Numbered from the stretch's first letter, positions 50,850 to 59,482 are shown. The stretch is 64,000 nt of DNA from an uncultured Faecalibacterium sp. (GCA_937907025.1 CALESJ010000049.1:25550-89549), one strand, 5' to 3'. Translations and numbers: made by a program. Notes: a model not told the origin generated them from the letters alone.

Positions 50850-51594
50850 ATTTGTTGGCTTCCGGGTCCTGGTAGCTGCCTTCCGCATCCAGATATTCCA
50901 GGTGCAGATGCGCACCGGCTTCGCTCTCGCTGGGGATGGTGCCCAGGGTCCCCAGTACGTCACCCTGATGCACCTCATCCTCCGCCTTCACGTCGGCCCT
51001 GTTCAGACCGCAGTACCGCCAGAGGCTGCCGTCCATATCCTTGACTTCCACCACCGTGCCCCACAGAGGGTCCTGGACGGTGCTGACCACCGTGCCGGCC
51101 ACCACCGCATGGATTGTATCCCCGGCTGCGGCGGCGTAGTCGGCACCGTTGTGGGTGCGCCAGTCGCCCAGGGTTTCGTTGAACACCAGTTCACTGCCGC
51201 TGAAAGGCTGTACCGGTTCAGCATCCGCCGGCGATACGGACAAAGCGGCCGACGAGGCCGCAGAGGCGCCAGAGGCGACCCCAGCGCCGGACGCTGCGCC
51301 AGACGGCTGCTGCGCCGAGGAGGACGCAGGCGACTCGGAGGGCTGTGCAGAGGGCTGCGACGACGGCACAGGCGTCTGCACCGGCACATCCTCGGCGGGA
51401 TTGGTAACGATGGTATCCGGCTGGTTCCATGCGGCATCCTCCTCCAGGGCGTTCTTGCGTGATTCGGTCAGGTCGGCCACGTTGCGTACCACGCTGCGGA
51501 TGGCCAGTACCCCGGTGATGGTGGCCACCAGCAGCAGGGCCAGGCAGACCAGGTATAATCCTCTTTGCTTGAAAAATGCTTTGAAGCTGTTCAT
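50848..51594 (-). CDS. M23 (LytM) peptidase-domain membrane protein, SpoIIQ-like
   Basis: 248 residues: one N-terminal membrane helix (LYLVCLALLLVATITGVLAI), a long Ser/Ala/Pro linker (about 65-130), then an M23 domain at the outside. FNETLGDWRTHNGADYAAAAGDTIHAVVAG and AGAHLHLEY hold the metal-site residues His...Asp and His-x-His. The DWRxHNGxD spelling and the domain layout match SpoIIQ, the forespore protein that pairs with SpoIIIAH in sporulation; other spore genes are not in this window, so a general cell-wall role is possible. A perfect hairpin CCGCGGGC / GCCCGCGG lies in its leader (51629-51648). Confidence 0.88.
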   Translation of the reverse strand: MNSFKAFFKQRGLYLVCLALLLVATITGVLAIRSVVRNVADLTESRKNALEEDAAWNQPDTIVTNPAEDVPVQTPVPSSQPSAQPSESPASSSAQQPSGAASGAGVASGASAASSAALSVSPADAEPVQPFSGSELVFNETLGDWRTHNGADYAAAAGDTIHAVVAGTVVSTVQDPLWGTVVEVKDMDGSLWRYCGLNRADVKAEDEVHQGDVLGTLGTIPSESEAGAHLHLEYLDAEGSYQDPEANK

Positions 51595-51691
51595 CTTCCC
51601 CCGTCCTTTGCTGCAAGATACACCCGCGGGCAGCGCCCGCGGTTCGGTTTACGGTTAGTGTGGCACAGGCAGCAAAGGTTTATACAAACAA

Positions 51692-51728
51692 ACCGGGCGG
51701 CGCGCAAAAGTTTTGCGCGCCGCCCGGT
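51692..51728 (-). terminator. Terminator of the transaldolase-like gene
   Basis: Near-perfect palindrome with arms ACCGGGCGGCGCGCAAAA / TTTTGCGCGCCGCCCGGT, followed by TTTGTTTG on the minus strand. Confidence 0.82.
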
Positions 51729-51741
51729 ACGGACGAACCGA

Positions 51742-52401
51742 TTATTCGCCGAACACCTTGGTGTAGTCGGCCTTGAACTTTTCAATGCCCGCATCGGTGA
51801 GCGGGTGATGCAGCATCTGCTGAATGACCTTCCAAGGCACGGTGGCAATATCCGCCCCGGCCAGGGCACAGTCGGTCACATGGATGGGATTGCGCACGCT
51901 GGCCGCGATGATCTGGGTTTCCAGGTCCGGGTAGTTCAGGAACATATCGTGGATGGTTTCGATCAGGTCGATGCCGGGCTGGCCGATGTCATCCAGCCGG
52001 CCCAGGAAGGGGCTGACATAGGTTGCCCCCGCCCGGGCAGCCAGCAGCGCCTGGTTGGCGCTGAAAATCAGGGTACAGTTGGTGGGGATGCCTTCCGCCG
52101 AAAGTACCTTGATAGCCTTGAGGCCCTCGGCGGTCATGGGGATCTTGACCACCATATGCTTGGGGTCCAGGGCGTAAATGGCCCGGCCTTCGGCGATCAT
52201 GCCTTCCGCGTCGGCGGTGGTGGCCTTGACCTCCCCCGAGATGGGCCCGTCCACGATGGTGGCGATCTCCGCCAGGGTTTCGGCATAATCGCGGCCTTCC
52301 TTGGCGATCAGGCTGGGGTTGGTGGTCACCCCCGCAATGATTCCCATATCGTTGGCCTGGCGGATTTCCTCCACGTTGGCGGTGTCAATGAACAGTTTCA
52401 T
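51742..52401 (-). CDS. fsa: Fructose-6-phosphate aldolase / small transaldolase
   Basis: 219-residue TalC/FSA-type class I aldolase. Active-site Lys is in MVVKIPMTAEGLKAI, N-terminal MKLFIDTANVEEIRQANDMGIIAGVTTNPSLIAKEGRDY, and LIFSANQALLAARAGATYVSPFLGRLDD. Whether it works as transaldolase in the pentose-phosphate pathway or as F6P aldolase cannot be settled; the pairing with AraD suggests pentose metabolism. It lies 22 bases downstream of araD with the SD AAGGAG, so the two form an operon. Confidence 0.94.
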   Translation of the reverse strand: MKLFIDTANVEEIRQANDMGIIAGVTTNPSLIAKEGRDYAETLAEIATIVDGPISGEVKATTADAEGMIAEGRAIYALDPKHMVVKIPMTAEGLKAIKVLSAEGIPTNCTLIFSANQALLAARAGATYVSPFLGRLDDIGQPGIDLIETIHDMFLNYPDLETQIIAASVRNPIHVTDCALAGADIATVPWKVIQQMLHHPLTDAGIEKFKADYTKVFGE

Positions 52402-52423
52402 GGTACTTCACTCCTTCTATGAT

Positions 52424-53125
52424 TTACTTTTTCTGGCCGTAATACGCATGCGCGCCGTGTTTTCGCAGATAGTGCTTGTCCTGCATGTTCTGGGGTGCCG
52501 GGGCCGCGTTGGGGTCCACCTGCCGGGTCAGCAGCGCCATTTTGGCCACTTCCTCCAGCACGGCGGCGTGATACACCGCCTGGGCCGCATCCTTGCCCCA
52601 GGTAAAGGGTCCGTGACTGCGGCAGATGACCGCCGGCACGGCAGCCGGGTCGATGTTCCGGGTACGGAAGGTTTCCACGATCACCTTGCCGGTGTTTTTC
52701 TCGTAATCTTCCTCCAGTTCGGCGCTGCTCAGATGCCGGGCGCAGGGTACCGGACCGTAGAAGTAATCGGCATGGGTGGTACCGTAACAGGGGATATCCC
52801 GTCCGGCCTGGGCCCAGGCCACCGCATAGGGGCTGTGGGTATGCACCACACCGCCGATGTCCGGGAAAGCCCGGTACAGTTCCAGATGGGTTTTTGTATC
52901 ACTGCTGGGGTTCAGGTCCCCTTCCACCGTCTTGCCGGTTTCCAGGTCCACCACCACCAGGTCGGCGGGACACAGTTCCTCATACGCCACGCCCGACGGT
53001 TTGATGACCATGAGCCCGCGGCTGCGGTCGACGCCCGACACATTGCCCCAGGTATAGGTGACCAGACCGCGGCGCGGCAGTTCCATATTGGCTTCGTACA
53101 CTTCCTGTTTCAGATGTTTCAGCAT
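52424..53125 (-). CDS. araD: L-ribulose-5-phosphate 4-epimerase
   Basis: 233-residue class II aldolase/epimerase giving D-xylulose 5-phosphate from L-ribulose 5-phosphate in arabinose use. Zinc His residues are in VVHTHSPYAVAWAQ and near the C-terminus (PAVICRSHGPFTWGKDA). N-terminal TWGNVSGVDRSRGLMVIKPSGVAYEEL and FYGPVPCAR match the araD group. AraA and AraB are not in the window. It is divergent from the arabinofuranosidase, with 234 bases between, including an 11-bp palindrome ATATCAGATAT. Confidence 0.95.
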   Translation of the reverse strand: MLKHLKQEVYEANMELPRRGLVTYTWGNVSGVDRSRGLMVIKPSGVAYEELCPADLVVVDLETGKTVEGDLNPSSDTKTHLELYRAFPDIGGVVHTHSPYAVAWAQAGRDIPCYGTTHADYFYGPVPCARHLSSAELEEDYEKNTGKVIVETFRTRNIDPAAVPAVICRSHGPFTWGKDAAQAVYHAAVLEEVAKMALLTRQVDPNAAPAPQNMQDKHYLRKHGAHAYYGQKK

Positions 53126-53252
53126 GGGGCCCTCCCTGTATTTTTCGTATTTCCGGTTTTATTGTAGCGCAGCAGGCGGACAATTTCCACCGTTTTGTCA
53201 ACCATATCAGATATTTTTTGGTGATTTTTTGTCTTCCGGGCGGGTTTGCCCC

Positions 53253-53281
53253 TTGTGCCGGGGCTGCGCTTTGCCTATAAT
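53253..53281 (+). promoter_or_regulatory. Promoter of the arabinofuranosidase gene
   Basis: TTGTGC (53253-53258), 17-base spacer, TATAAT (53276-53281). Confidence 0.6.
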
Positions 53282-53359
53282 CGAAACAGAGAAACAAAAA
53301 GCAGGCCCGGTACCGCAAGGTTCCGGGGCTGTTTCATCATTCTGTCAGGAGGTTGCACC

Positions 53360-54820
53360 ATGTCCCACATCATTGTCAACGCCAACCGGTCGGCGGGCGT
53401 CATCAACAAAAATATCTACGGTCATTTTTCCGAGCACCTGGGCCGCTGTATCTACGGCGGGCTGGCCAACATCGACGGCAGCCTGCGCACCGATGTGGTC
53501 AACGCCCTGAAAGAGCTGCATGTGCCGGTGCTGCGCTGGCCGGGCGGCTGTTTTGCCGATACCTACCACTGGCGGGACGGCATTGGCCCCAAAGCGCAGC
53601 GCAAGACCATCGTGAACACCAACTGGGGCGGCGTGACCGAGGGCAACGCTTTCGGCACCCATGAATTCATGGCCCTGTGCCGGGAACTGGGGTGCGAACC
53701 CTACATTTCCGGCAACGTGGGCAGCGGTACGGTGCAGGAGTTTTCCGACTGGGTGGAATACTGCAACATGCCCGGGCGCTCCCCCATGGCCGACCTGCGC
53801 CGGGAAAACGGTCAGGAAGAACCGTTCAACGTGCGGTACTGGGGCATCGGCAACGAAACCTGGGGCGGCGGCGGCAACATGCGCCCGGAATTTTACGCCG
53901 ACCTGTGCCGGCAGTATGCCTCCTTTGTGCGCGGGTATGACCCTGCCTGCCAGCCCTACAAAATTGCCTGCGGCGCCAGCGAGGACGACTACAACTGGAC
54001 CCGCACGGTGGTGGAGAGCGCCGGCCGGCTCATCGACGCCATCAGCCTGCATTACTACACCATCCCCGGGGACAACTGGGGCGTCAAGGGCAGCGCCACC
54101 GACTTTGACCGCGCCACCTTCTACCACACCCTGTACCGCACCCTGTGGATGGAGGAGCTCATTGAAAACCACAGCCGCATCGTCCGCCGGTTTGCCAAAG
54201 GGCGGAAGATTGGCCTGGCGGTGGATGAGTGGGGCACCTGGTATGATGTGGAACCAGGCACCGAGCCGGGCTTTTTGTTCCAGCAGAACACCATGCGGGA
54301 TGCCCTGGTGGCGGCCATCAACCTGAACATCTTCAACAACCATTGCGACACGGTGGTCATGGCCAACATTGCCCAGATGGTGAACGTGCTCCAGGCCATG
54401 GTGCTCACCGACGGGGACAAACTGCTGCTGACCCCCACCTACCATGTGTTCCGCATGTACCGGGACCACCAGGACGCCCGCCAGCTGGAAACCTATGCCG
54501 AAACCCGCCTGCTGGGCAGCGCCGAAGAGCCGGTGCCCGACCTGCATGTATCGGCCAGCGAGCAGGCCGACGGCACCGTGCTGGTGACGGCGGTGAACCT
54601 GAGCGATACCGACGCCTGCCAGGCCGAGGTCCTGCTCAGCGGCCGGAAGGCCCGCGCCGTGACTGCCGAGGTCCTGGCCGGGACCCCTGCGGCCCGCAAC
54701 ACCTTTGCGGCGCCGGCGGCGGTGCATCCGGTACCGCTGCATGCCCGCCTGACCGACACCGGTTTTGCCGCCACGTTGCCGCCCTGCAGCGTGACCGCCT
54801 TCCGGGTCACGACGGAATAA
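53360..54820 (+). CDS. abfA: Alpha-L-arabinofuranosidase, GH51
   Basis: 486-residue intracellular GH51 enzyme (no signal peptide) releasing L-arabinose from arabino-oligosaccharides. Key motifs are FSEHLGRCIYGGL, LRWPGGCFADTYHWRDGIGP, acid/base Glu in YWGIGNETWGGGG and nucleophile Glu in LAVDEWGTWY. The C-terminal beta-sandwich follows. Length is normal. The start at 53360 has CAGGAGG upstream. Released arabinose would reach the pentose pathway through AraD, encoded divergently. Confidence 0.96.
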   Translation: MSHIIVNANRSAGVINKNIYGHFSEHLGRCIYGGLANIDGSLRTDVVNALKELHVPVLRWPGGCFADTYHWRDGIGPKAQRKTIVNTNWGGVTEGNAFGTHEFMALCRELGCEPYISGNVGSGTVQEFSDWVEYCNMPGRSPMADLRRENGQEEPFNVRYWGIGNETWGGGGNMRPEFYADLCRQYASFVRGYDPACQPYKIACGASEDDYNWTRTVVESAGRLIDAISLHYYTIPGDNWGVKGSATDFDRATFYHTLYRTLWMEELIENHSRIVRRFAKGRKIGLAVDEWGTWYDVEPGTEPGFLFQQNTMRDALVAAINLNIFNNHCDTVVMANIAQMVNVLQAMVLTDGDKLLLTPTYHVFRMYRDHQDARQLETYAETRLLGSAEEPVPDLHVSASEQADGTVLVTAVNLSDTDACQAEVLLSGRKARAVTAEVLAGTPAARNTFAAPAAVHPVPLHARLTDTGFAATLPPCSVTAFRVTTE

Positions 54821-54855
54821 CCGCTCCGCGGGCGGCCGTTCCGCATAAAAAGAGA

Positions 54856-54898
54856 AAACCGCCCGCCGGGCTGTGCGTCCGGCGGGCGGTTTGTTTTT
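54856..54898. terminator. Bidirectional terminator after the arabinofuranosidase
   Basis: Perfect 14-bp stem AAACCGCCCGCCGG / CCGGCGGGCGGTTT, then GTTTTTTG. It lies between convergent genes. Confidence 0.92.
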
Positions 54899-54914
54899 TG
54901 CTGTCAGGCAGCCA

Positions 54915-55472
54915 TCAATAACGGTAGACGATGGCGTTCTTGACGGTGGCGGAGGCATCCTGCCCGGCCAGACGGCCGGCCAGGGTCAGGGCGAAGGGGA
55001 TGGCTGCGCCCAGGGCTTCGCCGGTGATGATGTTGCCGTCCACAGACAGGGGCAGGCCGGTATATTCGGCGCCGCCGGCGGTGAGAGCTTCATCCATGCC
55101 GGGGTAGACGGTGGCGCGCTTGCCCTTGAGCAGGCCGAAGGCGGCCAGCACGGTGGGGGCGGCGCAGATGGCGGACACGATCTTGCCGTCGGCGGCCATG
55201 CGGGTGCAGGCGTTCTTGACGGTATCGCTGGCTTTCAGGTTGTTCACGCCCGGAATACCGCCGGGCAGGATGACGGCGTCAAACTGGGAATAGTCCAGGT
55301 CCTCGGCCAGGGCATCGGTCACCACGTTTACCTGACGGGCAGAACGAACGGTGCGCTCCCCGCCCACGGCGGCAATGGTCACGTCCACGCCGGCACGGCG
55401 CAGGATGTCCACACACAGAAGGCCCTCGCACTCTTCTAGGCCGGGGGCAAAAAAGATCACGGCTTTGCTCAT
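54915..55472 (-). CDS. DJ-1/PfpI family protein (YajL-type)
   Basis: 185 residues. Nucleophile-elbow Cys in IVSAICAAPTVLAAFGLL, preceded by the conserved Glu in LEECEGLLCVDILRRAGV, and DAVILPGGIPGVNNLKAS. Members act as glyoxalase III, protein deglycase-like or chaperone proteins; the exact activity is unclear. The start at 55472 follows AAAGGAG; the extra upstream residues in the open frame are not needed. It may be co-transcribed with the membrane protein and esterase upstream. Confidence 0.93.
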   Translation of the reverse strand: MSKAVIFFAPGLEECEGLLCVDILRRAGVDVTIAAVGGERTVRSARQVNVVTDALAEDLDYSQFDAVILPGGIPGVNNLKASDTVKNACTRMAADGKIVSAICAAPTVLAAFGLLKGKRATVYPGMDEALTAGGAEYTGLPLSVDGNIITGEALGAAIPFALTLAGRLAGQDASATVKNAIVYRY

Positions 55473-55507
55473 GATTGTCACTCCTTTGAAAATGGTGAGC
55501 ATTGGGT

Positions 55508-55903
55508 TCAGAACGGATGGAAATTGCGGGTCACGTTTCGGATGACCGGCAGCGGATCGGTCTTGCGGCGCAGGGCCGTCACCAGGCCGACCAGGGACAT
55601 CACTTCCACCAGGATGCCGCAGCTGACCGAGAATTCGTAGCAGTACGGCACAAAACCGATGGCTGCGAACACCACGATCATGGCCAGCAGCACCAGGCCC
55701 TGGTTCAGGTGGAAGCGCACAAACTCATGGTGCCGCCAGCGGCTGCAGGCGGGGATGAGAATGAGGATATTCAGATAGCACAGCGCCCCCATCCAGCGGG
55801 CGGCGTTGGGGACCTCCGGTTCCCGGGGGTTCCGGGCGGCGTCGGGCTGCGGTTTGGGGGCCGCCGCCCGGGCGGCCTGCTTGCGTTTGGCGCGGCTGCT
55901 CAT
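55508..55903 (-). CDS. Small membrane protein, DUF4870/Tic20-like
   Basis: 131 residues. An Arg/Ala/Pro-rich cytoplasmic start is followed by three hydrophobic segments: GALCYLNILILIPACS, the HEFVRFHLNQGLVLLAMIVVFAAIGF block, which matches the signature of DUF4870/Tic20-like proteins, and SCGILVEVMSLVGLVTAL. The function is unknown. Its ATG overlaps the esterase stop by four bases, so they are translationally coupled. Confidence 0.72.
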   Translation of the reverse strand: MSSRAKRKQAARAAAPKPQPDAARNPREPEVPNAARWMGALCYLNILILIPACSRWRHHEFVRFHLNQGLVLLAMIVVFAAIGFVPYCYEFSVSCGILVEVMSLVGLVTALRRKTDPLPVIRNVTRNFHPF

Positions 55904-56670
55904 GCCTTGTCCTCCTTATACGGTTCGCCGAACAGCACCTGCATATACAGCGGCACCTGCTGCGCCCAGGAGGCTTCACAGTGGGAACCGTCCATCTGCA
56001 GGTACGGGTAAACGGTGGCGCCGGCTTTCTGCAGAGCGCGGGTCACCTGCAGGGCATTGTCGGTATACTGGGCCAGGCCGTGCTGGCCTTCGCCTTCCTT
56101 TTCGCCCCAGCTGAAGAAAATGTGGGTGTACCCCCGCAGCCGGGCCTTTTTCAGGTCGGCCAGCAGCGGGTCCATGCACAGCCGCACCGAGGGCGACAGG
56201 CACCCCGCCTTGGAGAAGACATCGTTGTGGGCCACAGCGGCATACAGGCTCATCAGCCCGCCCATGCTGCTGCCCGCGATGGCCGTGTGGGCACGGTCGG
56301 CCAGAGTGGGCCAGGTCTTGTCCACATAGGGCTTGAACTCTCCGCACAGCCAGTCCAGATAAGCCTTGCCGGTGCCGTGGATGCCGTCGAACCAGTCGCT
56401 TTCGTAGGGGCAGTACTCCTCCAGGCGCTTGTTGCCTTCGTGGTTGCACTCCACCCCCACCACGATATAGTCCGGGTGGGCGTCGTAATAGTCCTTCAGG
56501 CCCCAGCAGGTGCCATAGGTGGCCGTTTCGTTGTAAAAGAGATTATGCCCGTCGAACATGTAGATGACCGGGTATTTCTTCCCGGAAGTCTGCCAGTCAT
56601 CGGGCAGATGGATGAACACCCGGCGGTCCAGCCCATAGGGCGTGATGCGGGTGGTAAAGGTTTCGATCAT
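55900..56670 (-). CDS. Alpha/beta hydrolase, esterase D-like (Fes/IroE fold)
   Basis: 256 residues, no signal peptide. MIETFTTRITPYGLDRRVFIHLPDDW opens a putative esterase domain (PF00756). The nucleophile motif is AIAGSSMGGLMSLYA (GxSxG), the Asp and oxyanion context is PVIYMFDGHNLFYNE, and the catalytic His is in MDGSHCEASWAQQVPLYMQVLF. The substrate may be an ester of a phenolic acid, acetylated sugar or thiol adduct, which is unresolved. AAGGAG lies twelve bases before the ATG at 56670. The long open frame beyond it is antisense to the PTS gene. Confidence 0.88.
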   Translation of the reverse strand: MIETFTTRITPYGLDRRVFIHLPDDWQTSGKKYPVIYMFDGHNLFYNETATYGTCWGLKDYYDAHPDYIVVGVECNHEGNKRLEEYCPYESDWFDGIHGTGKAYLDWLCGEFKPYVDKTWPTLADRAHTAIAGSSMGGLMSLYAAVAHNDVFSKAGCLSPSVRLCMDPLLADLKKARLRGYTHIFFSWGEKEGEGQHGLAQYTDNALQVTRALQKAGATVYPYLQMDGSHCEASWAQQVPLYMQVLFGEPYKEDKA

Positions 56671-56826
56671 GAACGGATCAGGCTCCTTATCCATTGGGTT
56701 CCGTGATTTATTGTACCGCAACCGCTGTTTTTTCGCAAGGTGCTTGCAATCGGAAGATGTCCATGCTACAATTCTTGCAACCTTTTTAGTTTTGGTGGAA
56801 TTGCTCAAAATTTGGAGGGATTTTTT

Positions 56827-57885
56827 GTGGCAAGTATCAAGGAGTTCTGCAAGCGCAAAGACGTGATCTTCTCGGCCCACCGCTACGGCATTGATGCCAT
56901 GGGGGCCATGGCCCAGGGTCTGTTTGCCAGCCTGCTCATCGGCACCATCATCAAGACGCTGGGCGAGCAGACCGGCGTGGCCTTTCTGGTGGATGCAGGC
57001 ACCTACGCCACGGCGGTGGCGGGCCCGGCCATGGCAGCGTCCATCGGCTACGCCCTGAAAGCGCCCCAGCTGGTGCTGTTCAGCCTGATTGCCGTGGGCG
57101 GGGCGGCCAACACCCTGGGCGGGGCGGGCGGCCCGCTGGCCGTCTATCTCATCGCCATCATCTCGGCGGAGCTGGGCAAGCTGGTCAGCAAGGAAACCCG
57201 CATCGACATCCTGGTGACCCCCGCCGTGACCATTCTGGCCGGTGTGGGGCTTTCGGTGCTGTTTGCCCCGGCCATCGGCGCGGCGGCTTCGGCAGTGGGT
57301 AGCGTCATCATGTGGGCCACCGAGCTGCAACCGCTGCTCATGGGCATCATCGTATCGGTGCTGGTGGGCGTGGCCCTGACTTTGCCCATCTCCTCGGCGG
57401 CCATCTGCGCCGCCCTGAGCCTGACCGGTCTGGCCGGCGGCGCCGCCGTGGCGGGCTGCTGCGCCCAGATGGTGGGCTTTGCGGTGATGAGCTACCGGGA
57501 AAACGGCGTGGGCGGCCTTGTGAGCCAGGGCCTGGGCACCAGCATGCTCCAGATGCCCAACATCCTGCGCAATCCCCGCATCTGGATCCCGCCCACGGTG
57601 GCTTCGGCCATCACCGGGCCTCTGGCCACCTGCCTGTTCCATCTGGAGCAGAACGGCCCCGCCGTTTCCAGCGGCATGGGCACCTGCGGCCTGGTGGGGC
57701 CCATCGGGGTGTACACCGGCTGGGTGGCCGATGCCGCTGCGGGCCTGCGCCCGGCGATCTCCGCCTTTGACTGGGCAGGGCTGGTGCTCATCTGCCTGGT
57801 GCTGCCCGCCGTGCTGACCCCGCTGATCGCCTGGCCTTTGCGCAAGGCGGGCTGGATACAGACTGGCGACCTGACCCTTTCCTGA
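56827..57885 (+). CDS. PTS EIIC-like membrane protein (PF13303 family)
   Basis: 352-residue protein with about ten membrane segments and glycine/alanine-rich helices. The start RKDVIFSAHRYGIDAMGAMAQGLFASLLIGTIIKTLG and the internal CAQMVGFAVMSYRENGVGGLVSQGLGTSMLQMPNI and SGMGTCGLVGPIGVYTGW match the group called PTS transporter subunit IIC (EIIC_2). No EIIA or EIIB is encoded nearby, so sugar transport by phosphotransfer is doubtful. The start is GTG with GGAGGG eight bases upstream. It may be a stand-alone permease. Confidence 0.85.
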   Translation: MASIKEFCKRKDVIFSAHRYGIDAMGAMAQGLFASLLIGTIIKTLGEQTGVAFLVDAGTYATAVAGPAMAASIGYALKAPQLVLFSLIAVGGAANTLGGAGGPLAVYLIAIISAELGKLVSKETRIDILVTPAVTILAGVGLSVLFAPAIGAAASAVGSVIMWATELQPLLMGIIVSVLVGVALTLPISSAAICAALSLTGLAGGAAVAGCCAQMVGFAVMSYRENGVGGLVSQGLGTSMLQMPNILRNPRIWIPPTVASAITGPLATCLFHLEQNGPAVSSGMGTCGLVGPIGVYTGWVADAAAGLRPAISAFDWAGLVLICLVLPAVLTPLIAWPLRKAGWIQTGDLTLS

Positions 57886-57900
57886 ACCAACCACATATGA

Positions 57901-57943
57901 ACAGCCCCGGCAGGCCTTGCGACTTGCCGGGGCTGTTTTTGTC
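57901..57943 (+). terminator. Terminator of the EIIC-like gene
   Basis: Perfect 12-bp stem ACAGCCCCGGCA / TGCCGGGGCTGT followed by TTTTTG. Confidence 0.95.
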
Positions 57944-58001
57944 GGTTTATGCACGCCGCCGCCCGGCCCCGCGTATTCTGGGGCAAGGAGGCGATGGTCC
58001 C

Positions 58002-58742
58002 ATGAGATTATCCAACGGCACCGTGCTGCTCAGCTGGCCTTTGGCCCAACATACCCTGACAGCCGGTTATTACTACAACGACGGCAGCTACCACGGCGCC
58101 ATTGATATGCGGGCGGCGTCGGGCACGCCGGTCTATGCGGCCGAGGACGGCACGGTGGACTGGACCCAGATCTGGGACGGGTCCACTAAGACCGGCAACC
58201 AGAGTTACGGTACCGCCCTGCGCATCCGCCATGCCGACGCCCAGGGCAAGACCTTACAGACCCGGTACGCCCACCTGTCCAGCCTGAAAGCGGCCGCCGG
58301 CACCAAGGTGCGGGAAGGCCAGCTCATCGGCTATTCCGGGGTGACAGGCAATATCACCGGTCCCCACCTGCATTTTGAGGTGATCTGGGACGGCGTGCGC
58401 CGCAACCCGCTGGTGTGGCTGGACGGCGATTTCAACACTGCGTCCTCCGCCGTGTACACCTACGGACCCGGAGAAGGTCCGGTGCAGCGTCCCGCCGCCC
58501 CCGCCGTGGAGAAGAAGACCGTGGTCATCGGGCCGGTATCGGCCGGAGATGCGGAGATCTTCCGCAAATTTGCGGAGTGGCCGAACCTGCTGGGGATGTA
58601 CTCGGTGGAAAGCTACGACAACGGTACCCGGGTGGTGGTGCTGAAGGGCATTTCCGCCGGGGATGCCAAGATGGCCTATCTGCTGGCGGATTACCTGGGT
58701 CTGGTGGACCAGGGCCTGTTCAAAAGCGAGCCGGCGGACTGA
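58002..58742 (+). CDS. M23 peptidase-domain protein without signal peptide (lysin-like)
   Basis: 246 residues. The M23 domain (about 1-150) has HGAIDMRAASGTPVYAAEDG with the first His and Asp, and TGPHLHFEVIWDG with the His-x-His pair, so the zinc site is complete. The C-terminal region contains two related halves, VSAGDAEIFRKFAEW and ISAGDAKMAYLLADY, reminiscent of the small C-terminal modules of phage endolysins. There is no signal peptide or membrane helix, unlike the M23 protein at 50.8 kb. It could be a domesticated phage lysin or a protein released by lysis. AAGGAGG precedes the ATG by ten bases. Confidence 0.85.
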   Translation: MRLSNGTVLLSWPLAQHTLTAGYYYNDGSYHGAIDMRAASGTPVYAAEDGTVDWTQIWDGSTKTGNQSYGTALRIRHADAQGKTLQTRYAHLSSLKAAAGTKVREGQLIGYSGVTGNITGPHLHFEVIWDGVRRNPLVWLDGDFNTASSAVYTYGPGEGPVQRPAAPAVEKKTVVIGPVSAGDAEIFRKFAEWPNLLGMYSVESYDNGTRVVVLKGISAGDAKMAYLLADYLGLVDQGLFKSEPAD

Positions 58743-58743
58743 C

Positions 58744-59151
58744 TTACAGCCCGTTGCGCAGGCTTTCCCGCAGGGCCCGCACCTTCTGTTCAATCACGGC
58801 AATGACCCTGCGGAACTCCTCGTCGCTCTTGCCGGTGGGGTCTTCCAGGCCCCAGTCCTCCCGCCGTTTGCAGGGCAGGTACGGGCACTGCACATTGCAG
58901 CCCATGGTGATGAGCACATCCACCGGGGGCAGTTTGTCCAGGGTCTTGCTGTACTGGGCGGGCTCCATCTCGATGCCGTAGATTTCCCGCATGAGGCGCA
59001 CAGCGTCCGGGTTGATGCGGGGCACCGTTTCGGTGCCGGCGGAGCAGCTGGTGAACACGTCGGCGGCCAGATGCCGCCCCAGAGCTTCGGCCATCTGGCT
59101 GCGGCAGGAATTGTGCACGCAGACAAAGGCCACCACAGGCTTGTGCGCCAT
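58744..59151 (-). CDS. arsC: Arsenate reductase, thioredoxin-coupled (low-molecular-weight phosphatase fold)
   Basis: 135 residues reducing arsenate to arsenite. P-loop CVHNSCRSQMAEAL with the attacking Cys; the relay cysteines are in MGCNVQCPYLPC. Conserved DPTGKSDEEFRRV carries the catalytic Asp. Length and motifs match the S. aureus ArsC class. It is the last gene of the ars-type operon, one base after the thioredoxin-like gene. Confidence 0.95.
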   Translation of the reverse strand: MAHKPVVAFVCVHNSCRSQMAEALGRHLAADVFTSCSAGTETVPRINPDAVRLMREIYGIEMEPAQYSKTLDKLPPVDVLITMGCNVQCPYLPCKRREDWGLEDPTGKSDEEFRRVIAVIEQKVRALRESLRNGL

Positions 59152-59152
59152 C

Positions 59153-59482
59153 TCAGCCCCTCGCTTTCGCCAGCAGGTCCTTGGCCTGCTCCACGTTCAG
59201 CACCCGTCCGGCGCTGAGGACCTTTCCGTCCACCACCAGGGCCGGGGTGGTCATCACGCCGTAGGCCGCGATCTGGCTGAAGTCGGTCACATGGCCCACC
59301 TCTTCCCGGATGCTCAGTTCTTCCATGGCAGCGCGCACCGAGCGCTCCAGCGCCTGGCAGTTGGCGCAGCCGCCGCCCAGGATCAGAATGGCGGCGCCGG
59401 TGTTCTCCGCCGGGGCGGCACAGCCGGAAGCGCAGCCGCAGGAAGTGGGTTCGGACTTTTTCTTACCAAAAATGAACGACAT
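59153..59482 (-). CDS. Thioredoxin-family redox protein (TM0996/MTH895 type)
   Basis: 109 residues. N-terminal Cys cluster SCGCASGCAAP is followed by ILILGGGCANCQALERSVRAAMEEL with a CANC active site and GVMTTPALVVDGKVLSAGRVL with the cis-Pro. These small glutaredoxin-like proteins often lie beside permeases of the ArsP/DUF318 family and ArsC. It may supply electrons to ArsC or handle metal thiol adducts. Confidence 0.92.
   Translation of the reverse strand: MSFIFGKKKSEPTSCGCASGCAAPAENTGAAILILGGGCANCQALERSVRAAMEELSIREEVGHVTDFSQIAAYGVMTTPALVVDGKVLSAGRVLNVEQAKDLLAKARG

Noticed and set aside
56671..57954. Minus-strand extension of the esterase frame to 684 residues
   Set aside because: It is antisense to the EIIC-like gene. 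The esterase domain starts at 56670 and has an SD nearby.
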